Shown here: one piece after another, positions 11,339 through 22,119 of the stretch | How positions within the stretch are numbered: position 1 is the stretch's first letter | Layout of the letters: each line of letters begins with the position of its first letter | NCBI GenBank assembly: GCA_019022495.1 | Contig: JAFEKR010000027.1 | Location: forward strand, 719,501-783,500 | DNA length: 64,000 nt | Reading direction: 5' to 3' | DNA from: Epichloe hybrida | Taxonomy: Eukaryota; Ascomycota; Sordariomycetes; Hypocreales; Clavicipitaceae | Program-made: the position numbers and the translations under genes | Notes under the pieces: model-generated | The model's input: only the letters and a program-made list of their open reading frames with translations | The model's database searches: none | Told to the model about the DNA's origin: nothing

Positions 11339-12840
11339 GATGATTTTCTGGGCTTTTTGGGGGTTTTGTTTGGCGGTATGAGGTTAAGGCTGATTGTGTG
11401 AATTAGTATCGAGTTGAAGAGATGGTGTTGTTTACCGTTTTGTCCACTGCGAGGTCGGATTGGCTGTGACGAGCAAATGCCATGTTGGTACGGACTTCTC
11501 TTTTTTCTCTGAAAGCCGCCCCTCCCCTCCCCCTCCGCGGTTGTTCGGTTGTTAATGGAGGGGCCGGCGCCACTTACCCAGTCCGGCAGAGGCAGAGATG
11601 GCGGGGGCGAGTCCAGAGTTCGACTTGTCCGGGTATTGACGCTACCCGGTGGCTGCGTTACAGGGGCGGCTTGTGATCAGTTTGCGGCGTATTTTTAGCA
11701 TCTTCTTCTTCTTCTTGTTTCGAGTCCGTTTTTCTTTTGAATGTTTTACGCATGGCCTGCGAGTCTAGCTTCGACGTCAATGTTCGACGTCAATGTTCGG
11801 CGGCACTGTGCTTTGATGAGGCAACTGGCTCAAGATCTGACACGGCGGATTCACACATGGATCGTCAGCTGGCTTTTTGAGCCACCGAGACAGAGACAGT
11901 ATTGACGGGGGAGCTCTTGGGACTTCTTGAAAGTCTACAGCTTCAATGACGACCTGCGGGTGTCGCGCGTAATCCTTGGTGACGGCGTTGAAACCAACGT
12001 GAACCGCGGGCTCGAAGTTGGTCCGCGACCACTAAAATCACACGGGTCGTCGTCCAAGGCCCTCGATCGTCAAGCACCCGCTCGTGTCCACAACTGTTAC
12101 GCGTGGTTGCGCGCGGTTGCGCAGATACCGACGCGGCTGTCGACTTGGTCGTTGACTGAGAATCCAACGTCTCTACCGCGCGAGTTTGGTCCTGGCCTTT
12201 GTCTGTCGGAGTTCGCAGCCGAGGTGAAACAAAACGCTTCATTTAGCCTGGACACGATGAAGCTTCGAGTATCATGTCGAGCCCATTGTTCGCCCGTCTG
12301 TCTTTCTTGGCAAGCCAGGAGCTCTTCAAGATGATGAAATGGGGGAATGATCAAGACTGAGCCTGAGCCGGCTGGTGGAGTTACTCGTTCGGGCAACCGT
12401 CCCCGACAAAGGAGGGGTCTGGCCGCCAGCTGCCCGCACTGGCGGTGCAATTAAAACACCCCCTGACAACTGTGCGCGGGTGCCCCGCCCCCACCATCGT
12501 CAACGCCCAGGGGGTCTCGGGCAATGCCTGGAGCACCAGAGACAAGGCGTCAGACTCACCAAGCTTCCAGACTCTGGACTACACAACGCGACGTCGGACA
12601 AGCTGTGTGTGTGGGGAGGGGGGGGGTATTCGCTAATTGTGACGGGAAACCTGAGGAATCTGCTCAAATTCCCATCTTTCGCCTCTCATGGAACTTGAAC
12701 AGTGACAACTTTTTCTTCTTCTGTATTTGTCCTTGTGTCCTGTCGCCGTCGCTGTCGCTTTGCCACGAGAACAATCTCCGCACCGACCTGCACCACCACG
12801 AACAAACCCTGAATCTCTTCCACTCGCCCCCATATCAGCA
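11339..12840. other. Long intergenic region
   Basis: Divergent promoter region between the SDR and the polyol dehydrogenase. It contains a duplicated 17-bp element CTTCGACGTCAATGTTC-like at about 11769-11797, a G-run at about 12611-12624 and pyrimidine-rich tracts just before 12841. No gene is supported. Confidence 0.5.
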
Positions 12841-14029
12841 ATGGCCTCGCAGAGCGTCAAGGCATCCGTGCTTCACGCCGCAAAGGATCTTCGCATCGTA
12901 CGTCTTGTTTCTCCGAAGAGCGCGACTGTACAGGTGCTGCCTTGCTAACAACGGGTCCCAGGAACCTCGTCAGCTACCAGCTCCCGCGAGCGATGAGATC
13001 CAGATAGCAGTCCAGTCCACTGGCTTATGTGGTTCTGATCTGCATTACTTCAACCACTTCCGGAACGGCGACATCATTGTTCGCGAGCCTCTTACCCTGG
13101 GCCACGAATCCAGCGGAACTGTAGTCTCAGTCGGCTCCGGAGTGACCCATCTTGCGCCAGGAGACCGCGTGGCCTTGGAGGTCGGTCTGCCCTGCGAGAA
13201 TTGCGAATACTGCTCCGCTGGAAGATATAACATCTGCCGAGGGATGAAATTCAGAAGCTCGGCCAAGGCCAATCCTCATGCCCAGGGCACTTTGCAGGAG
13301 CGCGTGAATCACCCAGCGAGGTGGTGCCACAAGTAAGTGGCTCGATTGAAGAGGTGCATTTCTGAATCCTTGGTGAGAACCCCGTGCTGACGAGAGACGG
13401 GTAGATTACCGGCCGATCTTTCTCTGGACCTCGGCGCCGTCGGTCTCCTCGCCGGCGCCGTGAGCAAGGCTGCCAACGCCGCGGCAGTCATCGTTGCTGA
13501 TATCCAGAAAGACCGTGTCGACTTCGCCGTGGCCAATGGGTACGCGGATGCGGGATTCGTCGTGCCAATGGCTCGCCCGCAGACCATTGAGGAGAAGCTC
13601 GCCTACGCGCAGGATGTGGCAAGCAAGATCAAGGAGGTCGAGGTGCGCGGCAAGCCGGTGGGCGAGGTATCGGCTGTCTACGAGTGCACTGGTGTCGAGA
13701 CGTGCACCCAGACATCCATATATGCCACGAAACCCGGCGGCAAGGTCATGATCATCGGCATGGGCAATCCCATTCTTACTTTGCCAATGTCGGCGGCTGC
13801 GCTCCGGGAGGTCGATCTCGTCGGAGTCTTTCGATACGCAAACACGTATGCCAGAGCGATTGCGCTGCTGTCCAATCGCCCTGCCAATATGCCGGATTTG
13901 TCAACATTGGTGACGCATAGGTTCAAGGGCATGGACTCGATAAGCGACGCTTTCGCAATGGCTGGAAAGATCAAGGACGACGACGGGCGTTTGGTGCTCA
14001 AGGTTGTGGTGGATATGAAGGACGACTAG
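12841..14029 (+). CDS. Zinc polyol dehydrogenase (sorbitol/xylitol type) lacking part of its NAD site
   Basis: Exons 12841-12897, 12962-13332 and 13405-14029 give 350 aa. Family: medium-chain zinc dehydrogenases oxidising polyols (sorbitol, xylitol, arabinitol) with NAD. The catalytic-zinc motif GLCGSDLHY, the LGHESSG motif and the four-Cys structural-zinc loop CENCEYCSAGRYNIC are intact, and the C-terminus is well conserved (KPGGKVMIIGMG, MSAAALREVDLVGVFRY). Relatives are about 380 aa. Here DLSLDLGAV runs directly into GLLAGAVSKAAN, so about 30 residues are missing in frame near 13433-13444. That segment normally holds EPL and most of the Rossmann GxGxxG strand-loop. The enzyme is probably inactive unless the gap is an assembly artefact. 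Confidence 0.85.
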
Positions 14030-14233
14030 ATTCAGAATAGTAGTGCAGGGAACAACATGTAGTAGCCGGAGTCTGTTGGGTAAATCGAATATACAAATAC
14101 ACCAGATGCTGGACGCCCACCCCAGAGATGAAGACGAAGATTCAAGCCAAAATGGAAACCCAAGGCAATAATAAATACTGTTCTCAAACAATCTCAACCA
14201 TGAAAGCCCATCTTGCCTATTCTCGAACCATCT

Positions 14234-15576
14234 CTACTGCTTATCCGGGAACCCAAAGTCAATGCCAAAAGGCGGGTACACGTAGCGCTTCAGCTCGCCC
14301 TTCTTGGCAAGATCATCAGAGTAGTCCGTCAGGCTCTTCAGCTCGTCATCCTCCAGCTTGACGATATCCAAATTGGCCTTGATGCGCGCGGGAGTGACAG
14401 ACTTGGCCAGAACGGTGCTGCCTCGAGCGACTAGAAGCGGGCATGAGAAACGTTTACAAGATGGGGGCTTTCGCGCGATGGGCAGACAACTCACCGTGGT
14501 AACTCAGCAGGATGGTGGAGGCACTGACGCCCTTCTTCTCGGCGAGCTTGACGACGGGCTCGGCGCTCATCACGGGCCCGCCCGTGCTGCCAAGGGGGCT
14601 GTACGCCATGACGTGAATGCCCTTTTCCCTGCACAGGTCGACGATCTCCTGCTGCGGGAGACTGGGGTGGTTCTCGATCTGGTTCACGGCGGGGATGACC
14701 TTGGCGTGGGGGAGCAGCTGCTCCAGGTACTTCTTGCTGTACTGCGCGTCCCAGGTTGTTCAGTCTTTGTTTTCCTCATCCGCACCCCTGTTTCCCGTGT
14801 TTTTTCTTTTGGCGTGATACGCGGCTGTGGGGAAAAACCTACGTTGCAGACACCGATGGCCTTGGCCTTGCCGGAAGCAAAGACGTCCTCCATTTGCTTC
14901 CACGCCTCGACGTGATCCCAGCCCGTGATGATGTCGCGTGACCCGTCAGCCTTCTTGGGGAACTTGTCGTCATTCCCTACAAGAACACGGTTTGTGTTAG
15001 ACCCGAATAAGTCTGCATGATGGCACACCGATGGGGATACACCTGACTTTACCTTGTGGGTTCAACAAAAGGGGCCAATGCTACCGAATCGTGCCATGAG
15101 CCATTTGATGGTTTCCATTTGATGGGAATGTAAGAGCGTCGGGAAATGGAAAAACCACCTGGACGAAAATAAAATAAAAAGCAGTGTGCGGTGAAAACTT
15201 ACAATGAGATACAGATCAACGTAATCGAGGCCCAAGCTCTTCAGGCTCTTGTCCAAGCCCTCGGCCACACGGGTGTTGTACGTAGCCCACACCTTGCTCA
15301 CGACAAAGACGTCCTCTCTCTTGACACCCTTGCTGAAAGCCTCCTTGAGGCCCTCGCCGACCTCGTCCTCGTTGCCGTAGCAGTATGCGCCGTCAATGAG
15401 CTTGTATCCGTTCTGGAGGGCATATGAGACGGCGTTTTTGACCTCGCCTGGCTTGGATTGCCAGGTTCCTGTTCTCGATGTGAGTTTTGTGCGGGATGAG
15501 AGGGAAGTTTGCGCATACCGAGGCCGACGGCGGGTATCTCGGCACCCGTGTTGAGCTTGAACTTGAGGTCTGACAT
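14234..15576 (-). CDS. Aldo-keto reductase (glycerol dehydrogenase/GCY1-like)
   Basis: Six exons: 15576-15519, 15468-15203, 15080-15053, 14976-14843, 14741-14495 and 14430-14234, all phase-consistent, give 309 aa. An NADPH-dependent cytosolic reductase. Visible are KLNTGAEIPAVGLGTW at the start, LIDGAYCYGNE (catalytic Asp/Tyr), VSKVW (Lys) and the catalytic His in IHWP, which is created across the junction of exons 2 and 3. Later come VNQIENHPSL, MAYSPLGS and the NADP-binding KSVTPARI. Exon 3 is only 28 nt and encodes HWPLLLNPQ, so single-frame reading misses it. The C-terminus YVYPPFGIDFGFPD is typical of fungal glycerol dehydrogenase / D-glyceraldehyde reductase-type AKRs. The exact substrate is inferred. 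Confidence 0.92.
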
Positions 15577-16401
15577 TGCGTTGAGAAGGTTTTTCTGTTC
15601 GTTTCTGGATGGGGTGGTGCACAGAGAAAATGGACGTTGAAATGGGGATGAGGAGCTGATCAAGGTCTATTCTAGGTGCACAAGGCTGGAACCTCGACTA
15701 TTATATTGCAAAACGAAAAACAAGCGAGCTGTTGACGTGGGAGCTTGGAGGACTACATACATATGTATGACGGCGCCGGCAACTGGGGTCAATTGAGCTG
15801 GGGTGTTTGAGTGTTTCAAACCCCGATGGAACCGCAACTGGCTGGTGTCGGCGATGACAGCTAAAGGCGGGATGTACACCCACTGTAGAGTGGGGGGAGG
15901 GGGCGTGGGGGCGTTGGCGTTGGTACACGCACCCACTGTACGGATTACTCCGTACTGGCACGGGGAAACAGGACCGTGAGCGCCAGCCCCGTACGTCAAC
16001 TGGAATCAATTGATGCGTCGGGGCGTCGGGGGCGGGGTCGGGGGTGGTTCGCCGACTGCGGCACTGCGTTCCAGAATGTGTCGGGTGATTGTTGCCAAAC
16101 ACTGGATGCAATTCGCACTGGTCATTGATGCGAAAGGCGAGTCACAAAACACAGACCGCTCAATTTTGTCCAAGAGAGCAGCAGTCGCGCTGCTGCTCAA
16201 GCATCAATGCGTCTGATCTAGCCGTTCTCTAGACGCGTCTAAGATAGGTGGTCAAAGGAAACAAAAGAAAATTAAAAACCCGCCAACAATGTAAACGAAT
16301 ATAGAAAATCTGGCATGGTGTCAAGCCATGTAAAAAAAAAAAAAGTGTCCCGTACAAGGAAATTGTACAATTGTCTGTTTTTCTCGTGTCACTGCCTTGT
16401 C
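15577..16401. other. Intergenic
   Basis: Promoter side of the aldo-keto reductase facing the 3' end of SED5. It holds a TTACTCCGTACTGG element at 15945-15958 and G-rich patches at 15893-15920 and 16018-16045. No gene is supported. Confidence 0.5.
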
Positions 16402-17477
16402 TTATCCCGAGACCAAAACCCACAAACTGTCACCGTCGTTAGCTACTGCTCTTTTTGAAAGACGGCTCGACTGGTACAACTCACAGGAAGAATATCATCA
16501 ACACGCCAAACATCTTGGCAATAAGCCATCGGTTACTTGAGACGCGTGACCAGTACTTCAACAGCTCTCTTTGGGCACCGTCCACATTATCAACGACATC
16601 CTCCGTGTTGGCGTCGATTCTCTGAATCATCTCGCTTTGCTCTGACACCATGGTTGCAAGCTGGCCAAAGATGCTGCCCAGCTCACCAATGGTCTTTTCG
16701 ATGGCTTCAATTGCCTCGCCTCTTTGCTGGATATAGGCATTCGCGGGTTGGGCCTCTTCCATCATCAACAGTTGCTGGTCGCCAACAGGGTTGAGGGACA
16801 ACGTGTCTGACCCAGGGGCAGGGGAAGCTCGATTCGGGGTACCGTATAACGGCGAGGCTGATTGCTGTATGGAGGGCCCGGCATGTTGTGACACTGATGA
16901 GATGAAGTTCTCGGTCCTTGATCTCGAAGCCTGAATGTTCTTTGTTCGCTCCTCCAGGACGTCCTTGAAATTAACCGAGACATCGGTTAATTTGCCCTGG
17001 AGCAAGTAGACGACGTTCTTGTTATGCTCGCCTTCTTGATCAGCCTTGGGGTGTTGCAGCTTCGTAAGATTTTGTAGGTATCCGATTTGCTGATTCAAGG
17101 ACGAAAGGTCCTGTTTGATGACGAACGTCAGCTCGTTGATCTCCACGGGTCGGTCGTCGAACAATGTCCTTCGCTTAGCCACTGTTTTCAATTGTTAGCA
17201 TGCAAGAGCTACGACGAAATGACACGATAGGCTACGCACGCTGTGCTAGCTTCTCCAATTTGCCCATGGTCGTAGAGATGCCTCGCCCGATTTCAGCAGC
17301 CTTTCTGGCAAAGTCTGACCTCTTGGGCTGTGCAGGTCCATCCGCGGCGGCTTTCTGGGCATCGGTCAGGAGAGACCGCCTCTGCGCGCCGACCTTGCTG
17401 GCATTTTGACGTTTCTGGGCTTGCAAAAGAACCGATTTGAACTCGGATGTTCTATCCTGAATCGACGCGACAGCCAT
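16402..17477 (-). CDS. SED5: Syntaxin-5-type Golgi t-SNARE
   Basis: Exons 17477-17240, 17181-16485 and 16426-16402 give 319 aa. Sed5 is the Qa-SNARE of the cis-Golgi, required for ER-Golgi and intra-Golgi fusion. The N-terminal peptide is followed by RRTLFDDRPVEINELT (start of the Habc region). The SNARE helix covers about residues 225-285 with the central Gln region GELGSIFGQLATMVSEQ, then RWLIAKMFGVLMIFFLLWVL as a C-terminal membrane anchor. The last 25-nt exon was found by phase: it completes the anchor and ends VSG-stop, while reading through the donor would truncate the anchor. First intron phase 1, second phase 2. A conserved single-copy gene, so the call is firm. Confidence 0.95.
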
Positions 17478-19047
17478 TGCGACGGCACGTTATCCAAGAC
17501 AAACGTTCGGCCTCAAGGAGCTGCGGACAACGGAGCTTCGTAGTTGAGTGTGTATGAGCGAGAAAATGTAGAAACTGTAGTGTACCTGGCTCTCGAGAGT
17601 CGATTTAAAGTCGATTTAGAGGCTGGCTGATAGGTGATTCAACTGCGCATTTGTCGTTGTTCGCGATCGAGATTCGTAGGTGTCAAGGCGGGCAGAGCGG
17701 GTTCGTCGCGAGCGAAGAGAATGGTCGTAGATAGGCAGTGCAGGAACAGAGGCAACGTCGAAGCAATGTTATCGAAATCTCATCAGAGACCAAGGGAGCG
17801 TGGAGGAGTGGAGCGTTGATTGATGCGCAGGAGTTGGCTTGGTGGTCCAGCAGTGGAAGAACTGGCATCTTCTTGTCGTGTCCAAAATGGTCCAACTACG
17901 GGTACGACACACGTGGTCGGCACTTGGCCTGCCTGGCCTGCGCCGGCGCAGACGGAAAGGGGCCTTGGACGTGGTGCTGCGCCGCCACAGACTGGATGGG
18001 CCTCTAATTGCGCATACCGCGTTAGTCCCAAAACGGAAGAAGTACCTTTTTGCCTGATTCCCCGCTAAATATACTAGCTCTTTTTGGTGGTAAATGTAGG
18101 CAGTCATGTACTTTACTATAACGTGTAATGCTTGCAACCTCTTCTGTAAAATTCTTTGCCTTCCCTCTGATTATCACGAAGCCTCATAACGTAACATAAT
18201 GATAGCTTTAATAGTAGCTTTTTCATTAATACCTTCAAATATCGCATAAATAGGCATCTTATTTAGCAGCGAAAATTAACAGACTGGATGGCTGGCTGGT
18301 TCCATGATCGAGGTGCGCCACACCCGCCTGGTAGGCAGTAGTAGCATTCAACGTTCAACATGCTATCAACCTAGGTCTATTATGACGATGAGTCCATGTA
18401 CTAGGTGATTTTCGCACGATGAGAGAAGCAATCACGGTGAAAACGGCACGAAAAGCCAAGGAAATGAGACCCTGGGCGAATCTTGAGATGCGTTCTTCGC
18501 ATGTCTAAAAATACACTAGCGGTGGAACTGCGCCACCAGAAGAAGCAATGCACCATGCACAACCGAAATTCCCAACTCCAACGTCACGACCCACCCCCTT
18601 ATCGCAAATTCCAGAGCAGAGGTACTCTTGCATATCAAAAGGCGGATGCCAGTACCTTGATATGTGGCTCCACTAATAGCACCGCCCTCGTGCCGACAAC
18701 CCCGTCCCGTTCCCTGCATTCTGGGTGTTATGTACGGAGTACGTACTCCGTACTCCGTACATATTACGGGTACCTTCCCGCCCCAGCCAGCGCAATTTCA
18801 CGCCCTTTTGATCTTGTTTTCTCTGCAGATCCTATCGCTTCTTCGCTTCTGTCCCATTGTATTGATAGGACATTCCATTCGCATCGCATATTTTCCTGTA
18901 GTACTCCGTAGCGCCTGTTGTTTCAACCTGGGCGCTGGCAGTGATAACCCCGCAGCTTTGGGAACGAGGTCGACACCGCATCGCGTCCGCAGCTATGCAT
19001 GGTTAGCAAGACATCGTCCTCGAGTTCTACGCATCGTGCACAGAGTC
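17478..19047. other. Divergent intergenic region
   Basis: Separates SED5 from the 19048 gene. About 18060-18260 is AT-rich. 18731-18762 holds a near-palindromic array of TACGGAGTAC / GTACTCCGTAC units, and another copy lies at 18901-18910. No coding frame is convincing. Confidence 0.5.
18731..18762. promoter_or_regulatory. Inverted/direct array of TACTCCGTA motifs
   Basis: Three overlapping copies of the ACTCCGTA/TACGGAGT motif, one inverted, form a partial palindrome about 290 bp upstream of the 19048 start codon. A binding site is conceivable, but a genome-wide motif-counting test is needed; see findings. Confidence 0.4.
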
Positions 19048-21667
19048 ATGGACAGTCCCGTTAATCAGGGCTCTGCCCGTGGTCAAGCCCCAATGTAAGT
19101 CTGGCCCCATCCTCCTGGGCCGTACCAACGCTGATATCCGCCTTTTTCTCAGGTCTCCGCAAACACCCACAGACAGCAACGCATATCAGGTCAATGTCAA
19201 CAGGACGAAGACGAAGAAATGGGTTGAGGCTAAAGTACAGAGCTACGACGGTGACGACTGGGGCGCTGAGGATTACGAAGATGACGAATTCGAACCAATG
19301 CTAGCGCCTCCAATGCCAAAACCGGCAACGCACGCTACTCGGTCGAGAGAATCGAGCCTGCCATCCCTTCAAACACAGCCGTCTATTGTTAGCCCAGTTC
19401 CCTCGGGCCATCCGAGGGATAAACGTTCGCCTGATAGAATCAATCTTACATATGGCACCAAAGACACCCATTCGCAGCCGGGGGTGACCACGCCATCAGA
19501 ACAAACCGCAGCCACTGGGCATAATAATGCTGACTCAGTCGTACGATCATCTGACCTTCTTGGTCGCACGGAGGAAGGAAATGGGACGGAGGCAAAGTCT
19601 TCAGACATGTCTGCGCCAAAGTCGATTTCTAGTACAGCCCATCTGCGATCCGGCTTAATGGGGAAAGATGAGAACTTCAATGCCGCTAGCAGACCCGAAA
19701 CCATGGAACAGGATGGTGAAGATGCTGGTGATACGCGCCGTCTGTCGACTAGCCCCAAGCTGCCCGACCTCGCTCGAATGTCTGCCTTTGGGACAGATCT
19801 GTTCTCGCCAGGCGGGAACAATCTTCCACCAAACAAATCAGTGGTTGAAAATGCTCGTGGAGTTTCCTTGCACTCCCCCGGCAACAAACCAGAAGTGGTG
19901 CTGTCGAGCTACAACAATGAGAATGTTGCGACTGCTGGGCAACAGCCCCTTGCTGCGAAATCCATGGACAAGGCGAAGGATGCCGTGAAAAGAAGAACCA
20001 GCGAGATTGAGCCGGGCACTGCCGGAGTTGTCTCGTCAGCTCCAGCTCCAGCTCCACAAACCATCACGAAGAACACAGTAGTCAAGAGCGGCACACCTAT
20101 TTTGGCACCAAAATCTCCCGACTTCCTCTCGAAAGACAACGCCCCCGATCTAAATCCAGATTCTGACATTCAAACGATTGCGCCGCTCAGAACACCTAGT
20201 CCTCGCGCACCTGCGCGTTTGGCTCCTGGAAATTGTCTGTCGGCAACTGAAGCAATTCCTTCACGAAAGGATTTGAGCACGGAACAGGCCAAGTCTGGCC
20301 ATGAAGTCAGTACTGCGCTAGGTTCCATTACACGACAGGCCACTTTTGATACAGTAGCTTCGTCTCCCGTCAAGGACAACGATATGTTGAGTGATGAGAT
20401 TTTGAAATCGCTGAGTCCACCTGCGACGCCTGCCGGGTCTTTCAACAGGCAGCCTTCCAACCGGGGCTCACAATCTTCGGGACACACTGGCCCCAGAGAC
20501 AGCAACTACACACTGAAAGGCCATTATGACTGCTGGGAAGGGTCAGAGACCAACACCAAGTCTTTTGATACTCTGGCAAACATCCCATCGATCCCCGACG
20601 TCCCCGACAAAAGTGGTGCATTGACCAGCCAGTCCATTACCAGCCCGACCGAACAACCAACAGAGCCACTCGTATCGCCTCGGTCTTCTACGCTACGCCG
20701 CCAGTTCTCGTGGGAAGCCGAGGAACAAGTTGTGCAGGCTCAGGCGCAGGCTCAACATCAGTCTGCCCTACTTGCGGCTTCGTCCGCTGCACCCGCAGTC
20801 AAGAGCATCGAATGTAGTCACCAGAGTTTGACGGCTGCTGTTGATCAAACTATGGGCGGCTCTGAAGATTTGGCAGTTCGAACGTCCGGGGCTGTAGGGG
20901 TTTCTCCTCAAGTCTCGGCTGACAGCAGCCAGCCGCCCGTTCCCCCTAAGCCCGTTCTTGAATTACCTTCTCCCGTCACTCCTGCAGGTGATACAGATCC
21001 GACGTCATCTCGTGCTTTCAATCGGATATCGCTCGCAGACGAGAAGGCACTGGCTCATGCAGACTCATATCCCGTCTCTTCCACTTCTCCGGCTGAGAAC
21101 CACCCTGCCCTTGTTGAACAGCACAGTCCCAGCCCGGTATCATGGACACCTACGTCTCAACAGCCACAGCCCCAAATCATGAGCTTTCGAGAAATCATGA
21201 ATCTGGGCAGCTCCGAGGAACGCATCGCCAAGTACAACGAATTACGAGAAATATTTGCAACCACAGATTCTGGCCTAGAGAACTGGTTGGTCCATCTGAA
21301 AGCCGAGCACCCCGATAAGGGCTTGAATGGACCTCTTTTCGGTGCGCAAGGATCTCAGCAAGTTGCTCCCGGGTCGAATGCCCCAACACAAGCGGGTGCG
21401 AACAACCCTCTCTCTCAGCAGCCATACTACTACCAACAGTATCTCAATGCCAGCTCGCCGAAGACCGCGGCTTCACCAACCAGTCGAAGCCGCCTGGCAG
21501 GCTTGCCGATACCGAGTCATCCAGCAGGCAGCGCATTTGGACACTCTGGAAATCAGATTGGAAACAAGAGTAAAGAATTGATGCACTCGGCTGGCAAAAT
21601 GGGGAAAGGGTTGTTGAGCAAGGGAAGAAGCAAATTACGTGGGACTGGGGACAAGGTATTTCACTGA
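19048..21667 (+). CDS. Large disordered fungal protein with conserved C-terminal blocks
   Basis: Exon 1 is 19048-19094 (MDSPVNQGSARGQAP) and exon 2 is 19153-21667; the intron has GTAAGT...CTCAG, phase 2. The product is 853 aa. Most of it is Ser/Pro/Thr-rich and probably disordered. Ordered-looking pieces are KTKKWVEAKVQSYDGDDWG near the N-terminus, LKGHYDCWEGSE, RRQFSWEAEEQ, a helical block FREIMNLGSSEERIAKYNEL with GLENWLVHLKAEHP around residue 690-745, and a basic tail MGKGLLSKGRSKLRGTGDK. Several SPxK/SP sites suggest phosphorylation. I do not recognise a named family. Short conserved blocks in long linkers suggest a trafficking or cell-polarity scaffold, but that is only inference. Confidence 0.85.
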
Positions 21668-22119
21668 TTGCAATTTTTTTTTCTCTCTTGTCCTTCTTCA
21701 TCCTCCAAGACCGTGTCCGCGAAAGGGGACTGTTTCACTCGCTTCACAGGAAAATTTCAGGTTGATTTGTCGCTGCAAGCTGGATGTATGCGGAGAGGTG
21801 CCGCAAGCTGCTGGGGGCGCGATTCCCAAGCGCAGTCTATGCATTCGTGATCCGATGAAGAGATGGATGGATGACTCATAATTGACGCGACACAATTTCC
21901 CCATGATTTTTTGTTCTTCTCCCAGACTCAGATCTCATAGCCGCAACACCAATCTATAGTCGCATCTGCAAGAATGAATGGGTATTAATGAAGCAATGTG
22001 TTAAATAGGGCGAAGCGGTTCCTCCAAGTGATGAGCCCAAAGCCACCAAGGCTGATCGGCGCGTGTCATGGGGCCTGGGCCTGGGCCTGGGCCGGGGCCG
22101 GGGCCTTGGATTTAAATCA
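21668..22119. other. Short intergenic region
   Basis: 3' region of the 19048 gene and 5' region of the next. A GGGCCT-type repeat (about four units) lies just upstream of ATG 22120 and keeps the frame open to a GTG at 22063, so ORF extension there is not evidence of coding. Confidence 0.5.

Noticed and set aside
12841..14029. An unrecognised intron explaining the short polyol dehydrogenase
   Set aside because: No GT-AG pair or extra genomic sequence is available near the junction; the bases for the missing residues are absent from the window.
22063..22119. GTG-start N-terminal extension (Trp-Gly-Leu-Gly repeat) of the 22120 gene
   Set aside because: It comes from a GGGCCT-type tandem repeat and lacks an ATG; the first ATG is at 22120.
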